DNA of 64,000 nt, from NCBI GenBank assembly GCA_022432975.1, contig CM039502.1, positions 21,849,228 to 21,913,227 on the forward strand. Reading direction: 5' to 3'. The notes beneath the pieces were generated by a model, which was given only the letters and a program-made list of their open reading frames with translations, ran no database searches and was not told the DNA's origin. Below, in pieces: positions 10,773 to 21,156 of this stretch (the first letter of the stretch is position 1; each line of letters begins with the position of its first letter). A program made the translations under genes and the position numbers. This DNA is from Begonia masoniana (Eukaryota > Streptophyta > Magnoliopsida > Cucurbitales > Begoniaceae).

Positions 10773-11939
10773 CTAATCTGACGACGTACTACAAAACTTT
10801 TGTCTAACTACGAAGTCTATTGCCACGAACGAATGTGTGGCCCCCGTGTCCCATAAGGTATAAGCAGGCACATTACATACTGAAATTGTACCTGTAATTG
10901 CTGTATGCTGATCAACATCATCAACGTCCTCCATCATTGCAAACACTCTAGGCATAGCACCAACCGGCCTTGTGTCGGGCACCGGACAATCCCGGACTTG
11001 ATGGCCTTCCTTACCACACCGGAAACATTGGCCAGTAAAAAGCCTGCAGCCTCCTGTATGATTCTTCTGGCAACGTGGACAGACAGGAAGCTGAGGAGCT
11101 CCCATAGGTCTCTTCCCCTTGTCCTGGTAAGTAAGGGTCTCATTGGGTCTCTTAATGCCCCTGTTCTGTTGCTGTTGAGGATGTACATTCTGAATCTTTT
11201 GTTGTTGTTGAGGAGTATTTCTTATAATTCCTCTTGGTGGTTCTCTCTGTCTCTGGGACTTTATTTCTAAGGCCTCCAGTTGATAAGCCTTGGCCACCAC
11301 TTTCACATATGGTGCCTCATCAAAACCTCCGGTCGTGATTCCTCGCAGAAGGTCCATCTTTAAACCTTGAATAAACTGGTGCACCTTGTTCTCATCAGTG
11401 GCCACCATGTGTGTTGCATATCGGGATAGCGACTCAAATTTCTGAACATACTCGGCCACAGACCCATACTGTCGCAGCCGAGAAAACTCAAGTAACTTCT
11501 CCTTTCTCACTCCTCGGTCAAAGTACTTCTCGTAGAAAATCCCCTTGAACCCTTCCCAGCTCAATGCCACTGTAGACAACTGTACTGCATCCCACCAGAA
11601 TCCAGCACTTTCAGTGAGATGGAACGTGGCACAAGTAACCTTCTTGTTGTCTTCTACTTCTGCATAACTGAACATCTTCTCCATAGTTCGAATCCAGGTT
11701 TCAGCACGGGTCGGGTCTGTAGACAACCCATCAAATGAGGGTGGCTGAAGTCGCCGGAATCTGTCTCCACTATTGTCTCGTGGTGCATTATCACGATTGA
11801 TATTTCCATGGTTATTGTTTCTGTCGTCTTCTCTGGCCATCATTCGATCAACCATGCGGGACTGTACCCCCACCAGCTCTGTCAATCGGTCTATGGCCCG
11901 AGAGCTTTCACTGGATTCTTCCTGATGTCCTCTCACCAT
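10773..11939 (-). CDS. Element B Gag with start of protease
   Basis: 388 codons from the ATG at 11939. The gag domain has FQ/RRLQPPSFDG, TWIRTMEKMF, FWWDAVQ, FYEKYF and FIQGLK motifs. A basic Gln-rich linker and a CCHC zinc knuckle (CFRCGKEGHQVRDC) follow, then the aspartic protease motif DTGATHSF near the end. Gag coats the RNA, the knuckle binds it and the protease cleaves the polyprotein. The N-terminal MVRG start matches A and G. The frame ends soon after the protease motif, where an intact family member would continue. Confidence 0.88.
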   Translation of the reverse strand: MVRGHQEESSESSRAIDRLTELVGVQSRMVDRMMAREDDRNNNHGNINRDNAPRDNSGDRFRRLQPPSFDGLSTDPTRAETWIRTMEKMFSYAEVEDNKKVTCATFHLTESAGFWWDAVQLSTVALSWEGFKGIFYEKYFDRGVRKEKLLEFSRLRQYGSVAEYVQKFESLSRYATHMVATDENKVHQFIQGLKMDLLRGITTGGFDEAPYVKVVAKAYQLEALEIKSQRQREPPRGIIRNTPQQQQKIQNVHPQQQQNRGIKRPNETLTYQDKGKRPMGAPQLPVCPRCQKNHTGGCRLFTGQCFRCGKEGHQVRDCPVPDTRPVGAMPRVFAMMEDVDDVDQHTAITGTISVCNVPAYTLWDTGATHSFVAIDFVVRQKFCSTSSD

Positions 11940-12091
11940 TTCTAAGATAGTCCTATAAGTAGAATAACAGAATAACCTAATTTAATAAACAAAACTTTTA
12001 CAGGAATTTAAACACTTACAGTTGGTGGAGCGATCTCACGTGGCGGGTTGCGCAGTCAGACATTTTACAGAATCGGTTTTAAAACCTTATC

Positions 12092-12103
12092 TCTCTGATA
12101 CCA
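12092..12103 (-). other. Primer binding site of element B
   Basis: The minus strand reads TGGTATCAGAGA four bases from the LTR edge; initiator tRNA-Met type. Confidence 0.85.
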
Positions 12104-12534
12104 TAACTGTGACGCCCCAAAACCATACCTGATCGGGGTCCGGGATCGGAGCCATCACACCGGACATTTTACAGAAACAAGACATATATATATATATTTT
12201 TTAAAACTTATATGAGATCAGACCGGACACCTACAGAACTTTAAACAGAGGGAGAGGAAGAGTTCTGGATAACAGTTACAAATGGAAACAGGAAACAGAA
12301 AAACATCGGCGGAAGACCTAGTATAAAAGAACTTCGGTGGATTAAATAAAACTTAATGCAAAACCCTGAACATAAAATTTTACAGAGAGGGAAGGACTAC
12401 GGTGAGTAACAGAACTATGCACAATTCGGAAATGAATAACAGAAGAGAAGAAATGGCGAAGAAAATAATTAAACAGAATGAACAGGAAGTAAACCAGAAA
12501 TCATAAGCATAAAAGCAAGAAGCTGTTGGGCGAA

Positions 12535-13030
12535 AGACGTAAAACAATGGATGACGTCATCGGGAGAGAAGATGACATCAGCCGGAAGACGCAGGAAGCA
12601 ACTGTGAAATAACTGGGCAGAAGACTAAACATTACGGGCAGTGGTGAATGAAATTTTCTAAAGACAGTGAAACAGACGGGCAGCGGGCAGCGGTTGACTC
12701 AGATACGACAAAATCGCTGACATCAGCCGGAAGAGAAGATGACGTCAACCGGAAGATGCAAGCAGTAAACATAATCGGCAGAAGATGGTGACGTCAACCG
12801 GTAGATGGGTGACGTCAACCGGTAGATGAAGACAATAAACGAGACCGGCAGAAGGTGATGACGTCAGCCGGAAGATGGATGACGTCAACCGGTAGATGAA
12901 TTTTAAAACAAGCAGAATTGCTCATTCCACCGGTGGATGTCGAATACGACAAAACAGATGACATCAACCGGAAGATGGATGACGTCAACCGGTAGACGAA
13001 CACTTAAAACAGCAATGAACGTGATCGGAA
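12535..13030. repeat. Degenerate array of TGACGTCA and CCGGTAGATG words in LTR B
   Basis: At least seven GATGACGTCA sites (about 12543, 12737, 12788, 12809, 12857, 12879, 12979) are each followed by CCGG(T/A)AGATG or CGGGAGA. Spacing is irregular (about 20 to 190 bp), unlike the regular array in C. Confidence 0.8.
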
Positions 13031-13637
13031 GATGCAATTTTTGAGATAAAACTTGGCAAATTTTAGCATAAAGACTTACAGGCAGGGAACATCGTAATAG
13101 GAGGCATGAGGGCTTCAGACCTTCAAACCCGATTTCACAACAAAGTTTTTGAATCATACTCTACAAATGACAGGAGTTCAATCAGACAAACTGTATGGAT
13201 AGCTCTAAATTTCGAGACTATCCATGCATGACCTGAAAAGGGAGAACTCAAGCAGTTCCAGAATGTTTTCAAAACATTTAAAATATATGGATACAATCTG
13301 TCAAATACAGAGGTTTTGAATACATCAACAACAGAATATTTCAGGAGACAACTATCAATGGTCAAACAGAGATTTAAAACTCAAACACAAGAAACTATAC
13401 ATTACATATCCAGCAGAATTTCCTACAGAGTTTTAAACAAAACACAGGACTATACAGAGTTGTAAACACAATGCCAGAATTCCAGAAAAGGTTTTACAGA
13501 CATAGACTTTACTTTAAATACTTAAACCTCGGGGCAGAATTTGTCTGGCTGCAGCAACCACCCCCAATGAGCTCAATTCCCCAACTACATCAGCTCGTCA
13601 TTATGAGGCACAAGGTCCTCATCTGGAGTATCCGTAC

Positions 13638-14392
13638 CTACAACAGGGAGTTCATCTATGAGCCTAGAGCTCAGTAAGAACATACAATGCAGAGTGATGA
13701 ACGTGCTATGCATGAATCTTTTTCAAATACATGAACATTACATTACATTTCATTTCACTGGACAGGAAGGTATAAGTGGGAGGGGGAGCTGGCGCAACAG
13801 GATGTACATGCCACTTCAGGACATAACAGGAGTACTTGACAGGATGCCAGTCCTCGTCCACACTTAACCATACATTTTCTTTACAGGATTTTATCTTACT
13901 TACTTCAAAACCGGTGCAGAAAACATTTGCATGATTTTACAGAAAACGTGTATGCATGAATAAGTATGATACTCAACTTGACATTCATAATGACAGAATA
14001 AATGTAACAGGGAGAATAGAATGTAACAGGAACAGGTTTAACATAGAACATAACCTAAAACCTATCTACCCGAACCAGACTTAGTACCTCCAAGTTGTAG
14101 GGCCTTAAGGGCCAACGTAGATTCATGAACTTACCTGTTTGCAGCAATGCAGTGTGCTCGAACGCCCCTGGAAAGCTCGGATCTGTAAATGGATGTACAG
14201 AATTCAAACACGCTACAAATGCTAACTAATATCTCGTAGGAAATGCAGCAAACACGTTTCAACACTTTAGAAAACACACCAACGTGTTTTCATCCAAAAA
14301 CAATGAGTTTTCTCTAAAATAATAACCCTAAATCTCAGTGAAAACTCGCATTAAACTTGTCCAAATTCGTTAGCATTCAACCAGACATTTAC
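13638..14392 (-). other. Predicted two-intron leader of LTR B (microexon 14135-14182)
   Basis: Minus reading: donor TGAG|GTAAAT at 14392; acceptor TTTACAG next to 14182; 48-nt microexon; donor ACAG|GTAAGTTC at 14134; hairpin GGCCCTTAAGGCC (14113-14101); arm CTACAAC (14100-14094); branch-like CTTACTGAG; acceptor arm GTTGTAG (13644-13638). Both arms differ from the other LTRs at the same pair, which keeps the pairing. Splicing is inferred. Confidence 0.55.
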
Positions 14393-15007
14393 CTCAGCGG
14401 GAAAACAGAAAGGAGCCGAGGAGATCGAAGTAACTTCGATGGTTGTTCGTCGACTGGAAGAGAGAAAACAGGAGGGAGTTTCACGCCAGAATGAAGAGAA
14501 GAACGGGAGGGAAGGAAGAAGACATGGCTTCTTCAACAAGTTGCCAGATGGCATTCATCCATTGGCTATTTCCCACCAACCTTAATTTCTCTCTATTTTA
14601 CCCTTCCATTGGTCTTTAACTAATTTGCTATTTAGTTTCACCATTTGGTTTTATGAATCATACATATTCAACTGGAAACATTAGCAAATTAATAAAAACA
14701 AACCTTGCATGATTATTCCCATTAATCCCGTTGAATAATTTAAGGAATATCTACATGGCAAAATGCCGGGTGTTACAAATGATGTGCATTTTAGGGATGA
14801 AATTGGGAGAAACTAGTGATTAGGTTAATGAGTGACTAAATAAGGGTAGAACTATAATATGGAGATTTAGTAGTGGATAACGTATTTAAGGAAGGGTTTT
14901 ATGAGGTTTAGCTGCCACTGTTTTCTCATTTTCTCTTTCGGTATTCAGCTCAAGCTCAGCAGAGCTCTCTAGGCAGCTTCCTCTCCGATTTTCATTCCGC
15001 AATCTAG

Positions 15008-15759
15008 GTGTGTTTTCCTTCGTTTTCCTTGAGTTCTAGTGACTAGATAGCAAGAAGAGTGCAATGTGTGTGTTGTGGGAACGCTGTGAATGAGAATCGG
15101 TTTAGGTTTTTATGATAAACAGGGGATGCACGATTATTAGAGTTCCAAGTTAGCTACCTTAGGTTTCCGAATGGTTTAAAATGAGGTATAGTGAAGATTG
15201 AATTAATACTCCGTTTATGATTTTAGGTGAGCAAACTCCCAAAGTAGCTTACAACCAAACAATCCCCAGGAGACCAGGTAAGTGAAGTATGCATGTACCT
15301 TCGGGCCTACATCACAAAACAGTAGGATTATGTATGTTTGAATTTGTCTGTATGTCATGCATCATATTTTGAAAGAATACAAAAATGAATTTGCATGTAT
15401 TGGTATGGTAAGAAATGAACAGATTGCAACAGATTAACTATTAAGGGAACTAATCTGCCCCTTAACTTATGAAGAGGATGTATGACTTTGGGAAAATTGA
15501 TCCGCTTCCCAATGGAATTTAGGATCAGATCAGCTGTTAAGGGAACTAATCCGCCCCTTAATTTATGAAGAGGATGTATGACTTTGGAAAAAATGATCCA
15601 ACTCCCAATGGAACCGTGGGATCAGATTAGAGAAAGAACGTGAATGCAACTGAGATGTGAAAGTAGAAACTGCATGACTAGGATTTATGTTTCACCATAT
15701 CATTTCATTATTACTTTACTTACTTAGCATTAGGCTAATAGATGAATTTTGTGATGTAG
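15008..15759 (+). other. Predicted two-intron leader of D 5' LTR (microexon 15227-15277)
   Basis: Donor CTAG|GTGTGT (CTAG|GTGAGT in the 3' LTR); acceptor GATTTTAG at 15226; 51-nt microexon; donor CCAG|GTAAGTG at 15278; GCC-like hairpin with TTCG loop, here with one mismatched stem base (15300-15307); arm CTACATCACAAAA (15307-15319); branch-like TTACTTAGCATTAGG; acceptor arm TTTTGTGATGTAG (15747-15759). The arms pair over 13 nt. Confidence 0.6.
15440..15640 (+). repeat. Two tandem ~100-bp units inside intron 2 of D 5' LTR
   Basis: Two copies of TTAAGGGAACTAATC(T/C)GCC, GAAGAGGATGTATGAC and CAATGGAA segments. The same pair is in the 3' LTR (about 24290-24490), and related units are in LTR E (two) and LTR L (three). 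Confidence 0.85.
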
Positions 15760-16139
15760 GTGAAGAAGCCTTAGAAGGTGTGTTCTCTGAACATGTTGAG
15801 GAATAGGTTGGTTGGGGGAGCACATTCATGCCTCGACTTGGTGAATTGATAGAGCGGTTTAACTATTGTCTATTTATGAAGTTTCAGTGGTTAAGTGTCT
15901 TGTTGAAGTATGCAGAGTGTTTTAATAACATTAATAGTTCTGATGTTTTTAACAACTTTATGGTTTTCTTGTTCTGAGCATGAAAAACATGATTTGGTTT
16001 AGAGGTAGTTGCTTTGCTGGATATTTTTAGAAAGTTGTGGACTTATATTGTTTTGAACGATTTTTAGTAAAATGCTCAAGCTCTTTTGGTAGTCGGAATT
16101 TTCTTTGTTTAGAGTGAAAATGGTTGTTATGCTGTTATG

Positions 16140-16620
16140 TTGAGTGGTTTGTCTATTGGTTGATGTAATCCACCAGTGGATGTTGAGTGTTTGTCTATAG
16201 GTGGATGTAGTCCACCAGTGAATGTTGAGTATTTGTCTATCGGTGGATGTAGTCCACCGGTGGATGTAGTCCACCGGTGGATGTAGTCCACCGGTGGATG
16301 TTGAGTGTTTTGTCGTTTTGTGACCGGTGAATGTGAGCGTAGTAGTGAGTATTAGATTTTTGTCGTTTTGTGACTGGTGGATGTGAGCGTAGGAGTGAGT
16401 ATTAGATTTTTGTCTTTTTGTGACCGGTGGATGTGAGCATAGGAGTGAGTATTAGATTTTTGTCGTTTTGTGACTGGTGGATGTGAGCGTAGGAGTGAGT
16501 ATTAAATTTTTCTCGTTTTGTGATCGGTGGATGCTGAGGGTTACTGTCGTTCGAAGGATTCGATTGGTGGACGTGAGCGGTGGTTGTGGGTAGTCGACAT
16601 GTCGTGCGACTGACACTATT
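16140..16620 (+). repeat. Array of CCGGTGGATG dyads, ~57-bp period, in D 5' LTR
   Basis: First come CCACCGGTGGATGTAGT units, self-complementary around CCACCGGTGG. They are followed by repeats of GACCGGTGGATGTGAGCG with GAGTGAGTATTAGATTTTTG. The 3' LTR has a shorter form at about 25010-25330. Confidence 0.88.
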
Positions 16621-16897
16621 TAGCGGTAGATGACTTTTTGTTTCTATTTCTATCGCTGGAACTGTTCAACGGTGGACATGTTCTATTTTATATTATTTTC
16701 TTTCAACCAATTGTCTTTAATATTTTAATTAAATTAATAAATGTTGTTTTATATAAAAATTTTCCGCTGCAAGTTTTTACGTTTAAGAATCAAATTTTGA
16801 CCGTCGAGTGAAATTTTAAGTTTTTCTCAGAATGTTATAGTGTGGTTATGTATTATGAGTAACGAACCGAGTTTATATAATTCAGGGCGTTACAGTA

Positions 16898-16910
16898 TGG
16901 TATCAGAGAC
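16898..16910 (+). other. Primer binding site of element D
   Basis: TGGTATCAGAGAC three bases after the LTR end GTTACA; initiator tRNA-Met type. Confidence 0.88.
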
Positions 16911-17013
16911 ATTCAGTTAAACCGTTCAAAAGATTACTCATCAGTGTCAATCGTTGCATGGAAGTACTTCAATAACTGTAAGTGTTTATGTTAACCTTAG
17001 CTATTAGATATTT

Positions 17014-17955
17014 ATGAGAGCAATTGACCTTGTCCAGGAATATAGCAAAATGGTTCGTCAACAATCCGATCAGTTGGGAGTATTGCTGAACCGAGAAGTA
17101 CAAGGAAGTGCCAACTCGAGTTCCAGCAGTGAGCATTCAGGAGACCGATTCCAAAGGCTACAACCACCCACATTTGATAGAAAGTTGTCCAATCCGATTA
17201 GTGCTGAGGAATGACTTAGGAAAATCGAGAGCATGTTCAGATGTGCCAACATCGGAAAAGGAGACAGAGTCACTCTGGCAACGTTCCATTTGGCTGGGGA
17301 TGCTCAACTTTGGTGGGAAATCATAGAGACCACCACTGATGTTCTGGCTGTATCCTGGTCTCAGTTCAAGGAGGTTTTCTATGAGAAATATTTTAGCAGC
17401 ACAGTCCAGGCTGCAAAGAAAGTAGAGTTTTTGAACTTGAAGCAGACAGGGTCTGTGGCTGAGTACAGTAGGCAATTCGAGTCCCTGTCCAGGTTTGCTG
17501 GACATTTTGTTCACAAGAATGAGGATAAGGTGTTTCAGTTTGTGCATGGACTGAAGCTGGAAATTTACAGAGGAGTAAAATTTTGTGGTATTAAGGGTTT
17601 GTCCTTCAGTGAAGTTGTGTCCACGGCGTTGAAGGTGGAAGAAGTGGAGATGAAGTGTGTTGGGCCAAAGGAAGCCCCACGAAAGTTTATCCAGCCACAC
17701 CCGCAGAGAGGAATGAAGAGGCCAAATGAAGGTCAGAATAACCAGGGAACAGGAAAGAAGGTGCAGGACACCAGGAAGTTTCCCCAGTGCCCGAAGTGTT
17801 TGAAAGGTCATCTGGGCGAGTGCAGGTTTGGGACGGGAAAGTGTTTCAACTGTGAGAAAGTTGGACACACATACGGGATTGCCCGAATCCCAGAATTACC
17901 CGATGCTTCAACTGTAACAAAGTCGGCCATATTAACAGAGACTGTCCAGCTCTGA
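17014..17955 (+). pseudogene. Element D gag, broken
   Basis: The first 66 codons (17014-17214) carry DRFQRLQPPTFD and stop at a TGA where relatives have Trp (EEW). The frame resumes about 17215 and continues through LWWEIIE, FYEKYF, EYSRQFESLSRF, FVHGLK, a basic linker and a zinc knuckle (CFNCEKVGHT). A frameshift near 17875 follows and a second knuckle-like CNKVGHINRDC lies in the next frame. The particle-forming domain is recognisable but cannot be translated as one protein. Confidence 0.85.
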
Positions 17956-18571
17956 AGAGTGGCCCTGCTAAGATTAAGCCAAGGATATTCTCCATGTTGG
18001 AGTCGGGCGATGAAGAACAACCCGCCGTAGTGTCAGGTACCATTTTGATCAACTATATACCTGCTTTTACTTTAATAGATTCTGGTGCAACACACTCGTT
18101 TATAGCGTATGCGTTTGCTGTGAAGTTAGATGTACAGTTTACCCTACTGAGCACGTATTTAACGTCGCGTTACCCTCTGGTGAGCGCATGCACTCTAACC
18201 AAGTGATGTTTGATAGTGTCGTGTTGGTAGGAAACAAGAATTTACCTGCTAATCTCATTATTATGGATATAATGGGATTTGATGTAATCTTAGGAATGGA
18301 TTGGTTGTTCAATCATTATGCCACAATTGATTGTAGGACTGGGGTTGTTAGTTTTCAACCCCCTAGTGGTTTGAAGCATACCTTTCAAGTCTCGAAGAAG
18401 AATAAGGGAATGTCTGTTGTGACTTCTATCAACGCTAGACCCTCTTCATGCAGAGAGTATCTATGCTTTCTGGCCAGCGTTATAGACACATAGTTTGTAG
18501 GAAAAGCAAGTCCTAAAAATGTCTTAGTTGTCCAAGACTTTCCAGAAGTATTTTTAGATGACCTTCCTGGC
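17956..18571 (+). pseudogene. Element D protease region, frame-broken
   Basis: The aspartic protease motif IDSGATHSF lies about 18078-18104. DVILGMDWLFNHYATIDC, the second conserved protease block, is at about 18282-18335 in another frame. A stop occurs at about 18491, where the linker to RT starts. The protease cleaves the gag-pol polyprotein. Confidence 0.82.
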
Positions 18572-19031
18572 TTGCCGCCAGATAGGAACATTGAGTTTGT
18601 TGTAGATGTTTACCCAGGCGCTGAGCCTGTATCTAAGAATCCCTATAGGTTAGCACCTACGGAGCTTAAGGAATTAAAGAAACAGTTGGAGGAACTGTTG
18701 GATAAAGGGTTTATACGCCCAAGCTTTTCACCATGGGGTGCACCAGTTCTTTTTGTTAAGAAGAAGGATGGATCAATGCGTATGTGTGTTGATTATCGGG
18801 AATTGAATAAGTTAACTATCAAGAACAAGTATCCATTGCCAATGATTGATGATTTATTCGACCAGCTTAAGGGTGCACGTGTTTTCTCTAAGATTGACCT
18901 AAGATCCGGTTATTACCAATTGAAAGTCAAATCAGAAGATATTCCTAAGACTGCCTTTCGCACAAGGTATGGACATTATGAGTTTTTGGTTATGTCTTTT
19001 GGATTGACAAATGCACCAGCAGCATTAATGG
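18572..19031 (+). pseudogene. Element D reverse transcriptase, first half
   Basis: 153 codons of the RT finger and palm: [45 protein letters not shown] and [14 protein letters not shown]. The frame is intact until the insertion of solo LTR E at 19032. Removing E and one AATGG copy restores codon phase exactly at the DLMNR motif (21157 onward). Confidence 0.9.
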
Positions 19032-19301
19032 TGTAATACCCGGTTCTATCAAACCGTTTCTCTATTCCTTTTAAACTAATGGCACAATTTATATGGCAAT
19101 ATTAATTGTAGGGTTAGTGGATGACTAGGCAAGGGCATAAGGGTAATTAGAAATTCAAAGGTGGATAACGTATTTAAGGAAACTATTAATGAAGTAGCCG
19201 CCACTGTTTACTTCATTCCCTCTCCATTTTCAGCTCCTCAGCTTAGCAGAGCGCGATAGGAGACCCCCTTCGACTTCCTCCAGCGATTTCCTCCGAACTT
19301 G

Positions 19302-20084
19302 GTGAGTTTTGCTTCTATTTCTTGTTACATTGTATCTATAGTTGGTAGGAGGGATGATAAATGAGGTCTTGAGAAGGCGGTAAGCGAGTGGTGGTTTCGG
19401 TTTAAGTTGAAATCGGGAATGCACAATGACTAGAGTTCCCAAAACAGTTTCCCTTAGATTTCTAGTGGTTTAGAATGAAGATTAGAGGGAATATAATGTA
19501 TGCTCTGTCTATGGTTTTAGGTTTGAATAATACCCGAAGTAGCTTGCAACCAAGTTTTTCCAGGAGACCAGGTAAGTAAAGTTTGCTTGTGCCTTCGGGC
19601 CTACATCACAAAACGTTAGGGTTTGTATGCTGGAATGTGTTGGTATGTCATGCATCATTTTTTTTAAAGTATACGAAAATGAATTTGAAAGCATGTTGGC
19701 ATAGTGAGGATTGAACATATTGAAATAGCTATGTGAATCAGTTTTACTGTTAAGGGAAGTAATCCGCCACTTAATGAGACAGTGGATATTTATACTTTGG
19801 GAGAGTTGATCCAACTTCCAATTTCACAGGGGGATCTGAACATGTGAATCAGATTTGCTGTTAAGGGAATTTATCCGCCCCTTAATGAGCCAGTGGATGT
19901 ATATACTTTGGGAGAGTTGATCCAGCTCCCAATTTCACAGGGGGATCTGAACAGAAACGAAACATGAACAACTGAGTTGAGAAAGTAGAAATTGCATGAT
20001 TAGGAATTTATATATTTCAGTTTTACATTTCATTACAGCTTTACTTACTTAGCATTAGGCTAATAGATGAGTTTTGTGATGTAG
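19302..20084 (+). other. Predicted two-intron leader of LTR E (microexon 19521-19571)
   Basis: Donor CTTG|GTGAGT at 19302; acceptor GGTTTTAG at 19520; 51-nt microexon; donor CCAG|GTAAGTA at 19572; hairpin GCC-TTCG-GGC (19591-19600), a UUCG tetraloop in RNA; arm CTACATCACAAAAC (19601-19614); branch-like TTACTTAGCATTAGG (20044-20058); acceptor arm GTTTTGTGATGTAG (20071-20084). The arms are a perfect 14-bp inverted pair, the clearest case in the window. Confidence 0.65.
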
Positions 20085-20429
20085 GTGTTGAGGATACTGC
20101 AGGTGAATTTCCTGATTGCACAGATGATTAGATGTGGTTGGAGGAGCACATTCATGCCTCGGCCTGGTAAACTGATGAGGCGGGTTAACTGTTGTCTGAT
20201 GGTGTGAAAGATTAGTTGACAGTATTTCAATTTAAGTATGTTGAATTTTCATTACGGAAGTGATTTCAATGTTTTGAATACAATTTCGAGATTTTTCCTG
20301 TTAATAGTATTCTGTTGGGATTTAATGTTGGCACTCACTGGAATTTTAGTAATGTGATGGTTTGAAATGTTTTTGAATGGTTTTAGTGAAGTGAGTAAAT
20401 TCTTTTCTATAGGTTGAGTTGTTATTCTG

Positions 20430-20815
20430 TTGTCTATCGGAAGATGTCTTCAGTGGAAGCCATCGGATGATATAGAACGAAATTTGTCGTTTAGTGACCA
20501 GTGGATGTCGTGTGTTAATCCACCAGAAGATGTAGAAAATGTTTTGTCGTTTAGTGACCGGTGGATGTCGTGTGTTAATCTACCGGAAGATGTAGGAAAT
20601 GTTTTGTCGTTTAGTGACCGGTGGATGTCGTGTGTTAATCCACCAGAAGATGTAGGAAATGTTTTGTCGTTTTGTGACCGGTGAATGTCGTATGATAATC
20701 TACCGGAAGATGTAAGAAGTGTTTTGTCGTCTAGCTACCGGTGGATTCTGTGTAGCGTCGATCACCCGGCTGACGTCACCGGAAGATGTAGAGTGTATTT
20801 TTTCGTTTTGCCACC
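20430..20815 (+). repeat. 60-bp tandem array in LTR E with CCGGTGGATG / CCACCAGAAGATG
   Basis: About five units of GACCGGTGGATGTCGTGTG, TTAATC(C/T)ACC(A/G)GAAGATGT and AATGTTTTGTCGTTTAGTG. Each unit pairs a CCGGTGGAT half with an ATC(C/T)ACC(A/G)G half. A TGACGTCA occurs once at its end (20771-20778). The open frame across it is repeat-derived. Confidence 0.88.
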
Positions 20816-21156
20816 GGATGATGTCTTCTATTTTCTGTTTCAGCCCCTTTTGTTGACTTTGTCCAGCGGGCGATGCGTTTGACTTTTGAAACCTATAAAG
20901 TGTTATGCGATTTAATCCTTTATTCCTTTTGCCGATTATTCCCAAAAATTCTAACTGAGTATTCAAGCCTTGTACAATAGTTTTGTTTAACTCCATTTTA
21001 CTTAAATGATTTCCGCTGCAAGTTTCGAATATTATTGTTTTGAAGATTCCGCTTATGTCAAGTTTTTCAAAAAAAAAATAAATAAATACGGTTGAAATTT
21101 TAGTCATGTACGGGTATGGTGTGACGAACCGGGTTCAGATAACTCGGGGCTTTACA

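Larger units (their letters stand above)
3233..14777 (-). mobile_element. Ty3/gypsy chromovirus element B, nearly complete, with nested insertions
   Basis: Minus orientation. From right to left: 5' LTR (12108-14777), PBS, gag, protease, RT, RNase H, integrase with chromodomain-like tail, PPT (7472-7484) and 3' LTR (3233-7471). The 3' LTR is interrupted by element A on the left and solo LTR C inside. By eye I find only four base differences between the two LTR copies over about 1.4 kb (3233-4658 against 13244-14669), so insertion was recent. The element sits in the 5' LTR of element D; the right flank resumes D at 14778. Confidence 0.9.
12108..14777 (-). mobile_element. 5' LTR of element B (2.67 kb, intact)
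   Basis: Plus-strand edges are TGTGACGCCCC and GGGTGTTACA; in element sense it runs TGTAACACCCGG to GGCGTCACA. Intact copy of the LTR seen broken at 3233-7471. It carries a TGACGTCA/CCGGTAGATG dyad region near its 3' end in element sense (12535-13030) and a predicted two-intron leader (13638-14392). No protein-coding gene is seen. Confidence 0.92.
14778..16894 (+). mobile_element. 5' LTR of element D (first ~45 bp missing)
   Basis: From GATGTGCATTTTAGGGATG onward it follows the 3' LTR (23632 onward). The missing first ~45 bp lie left of element B, beyond the window. TATA-like TATTTAA (14883-14889) is followed by GCCACTG. It ends GGGCGTTACA. The left boundary is the insertion point of B. Confidence 0.9.
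19032..21156 (+). mobile_element. Solo LTR E (2.1 kb) with TSD AATGG, in the RT of element D
   Basis: Starts TGTAATACCCGG, ends GGGGCTTTACA; perfect duplications AATGG at 19027-19031 and 21157-21161. Related to LTR D and LTR L (shared start region GCCACTGTTT, shared ~100-bp repeats). Carries a two-intron leader and a 60-bp CCGGTGGATG array. Confidence 0.93.

Noticed and set aside
15307..15759. CTACATCAC...GTGATGTAG arms as terminal inverted repeats of a captured transposon
   Set aside because: No target duplication flanks them, they lie at the same place relative to GTAAGT and the branch motif in all LTR families, and the interior differs completely between families. A functional RNA helix fits better, though an ancient insertion before the families split cannot be fully excluded.
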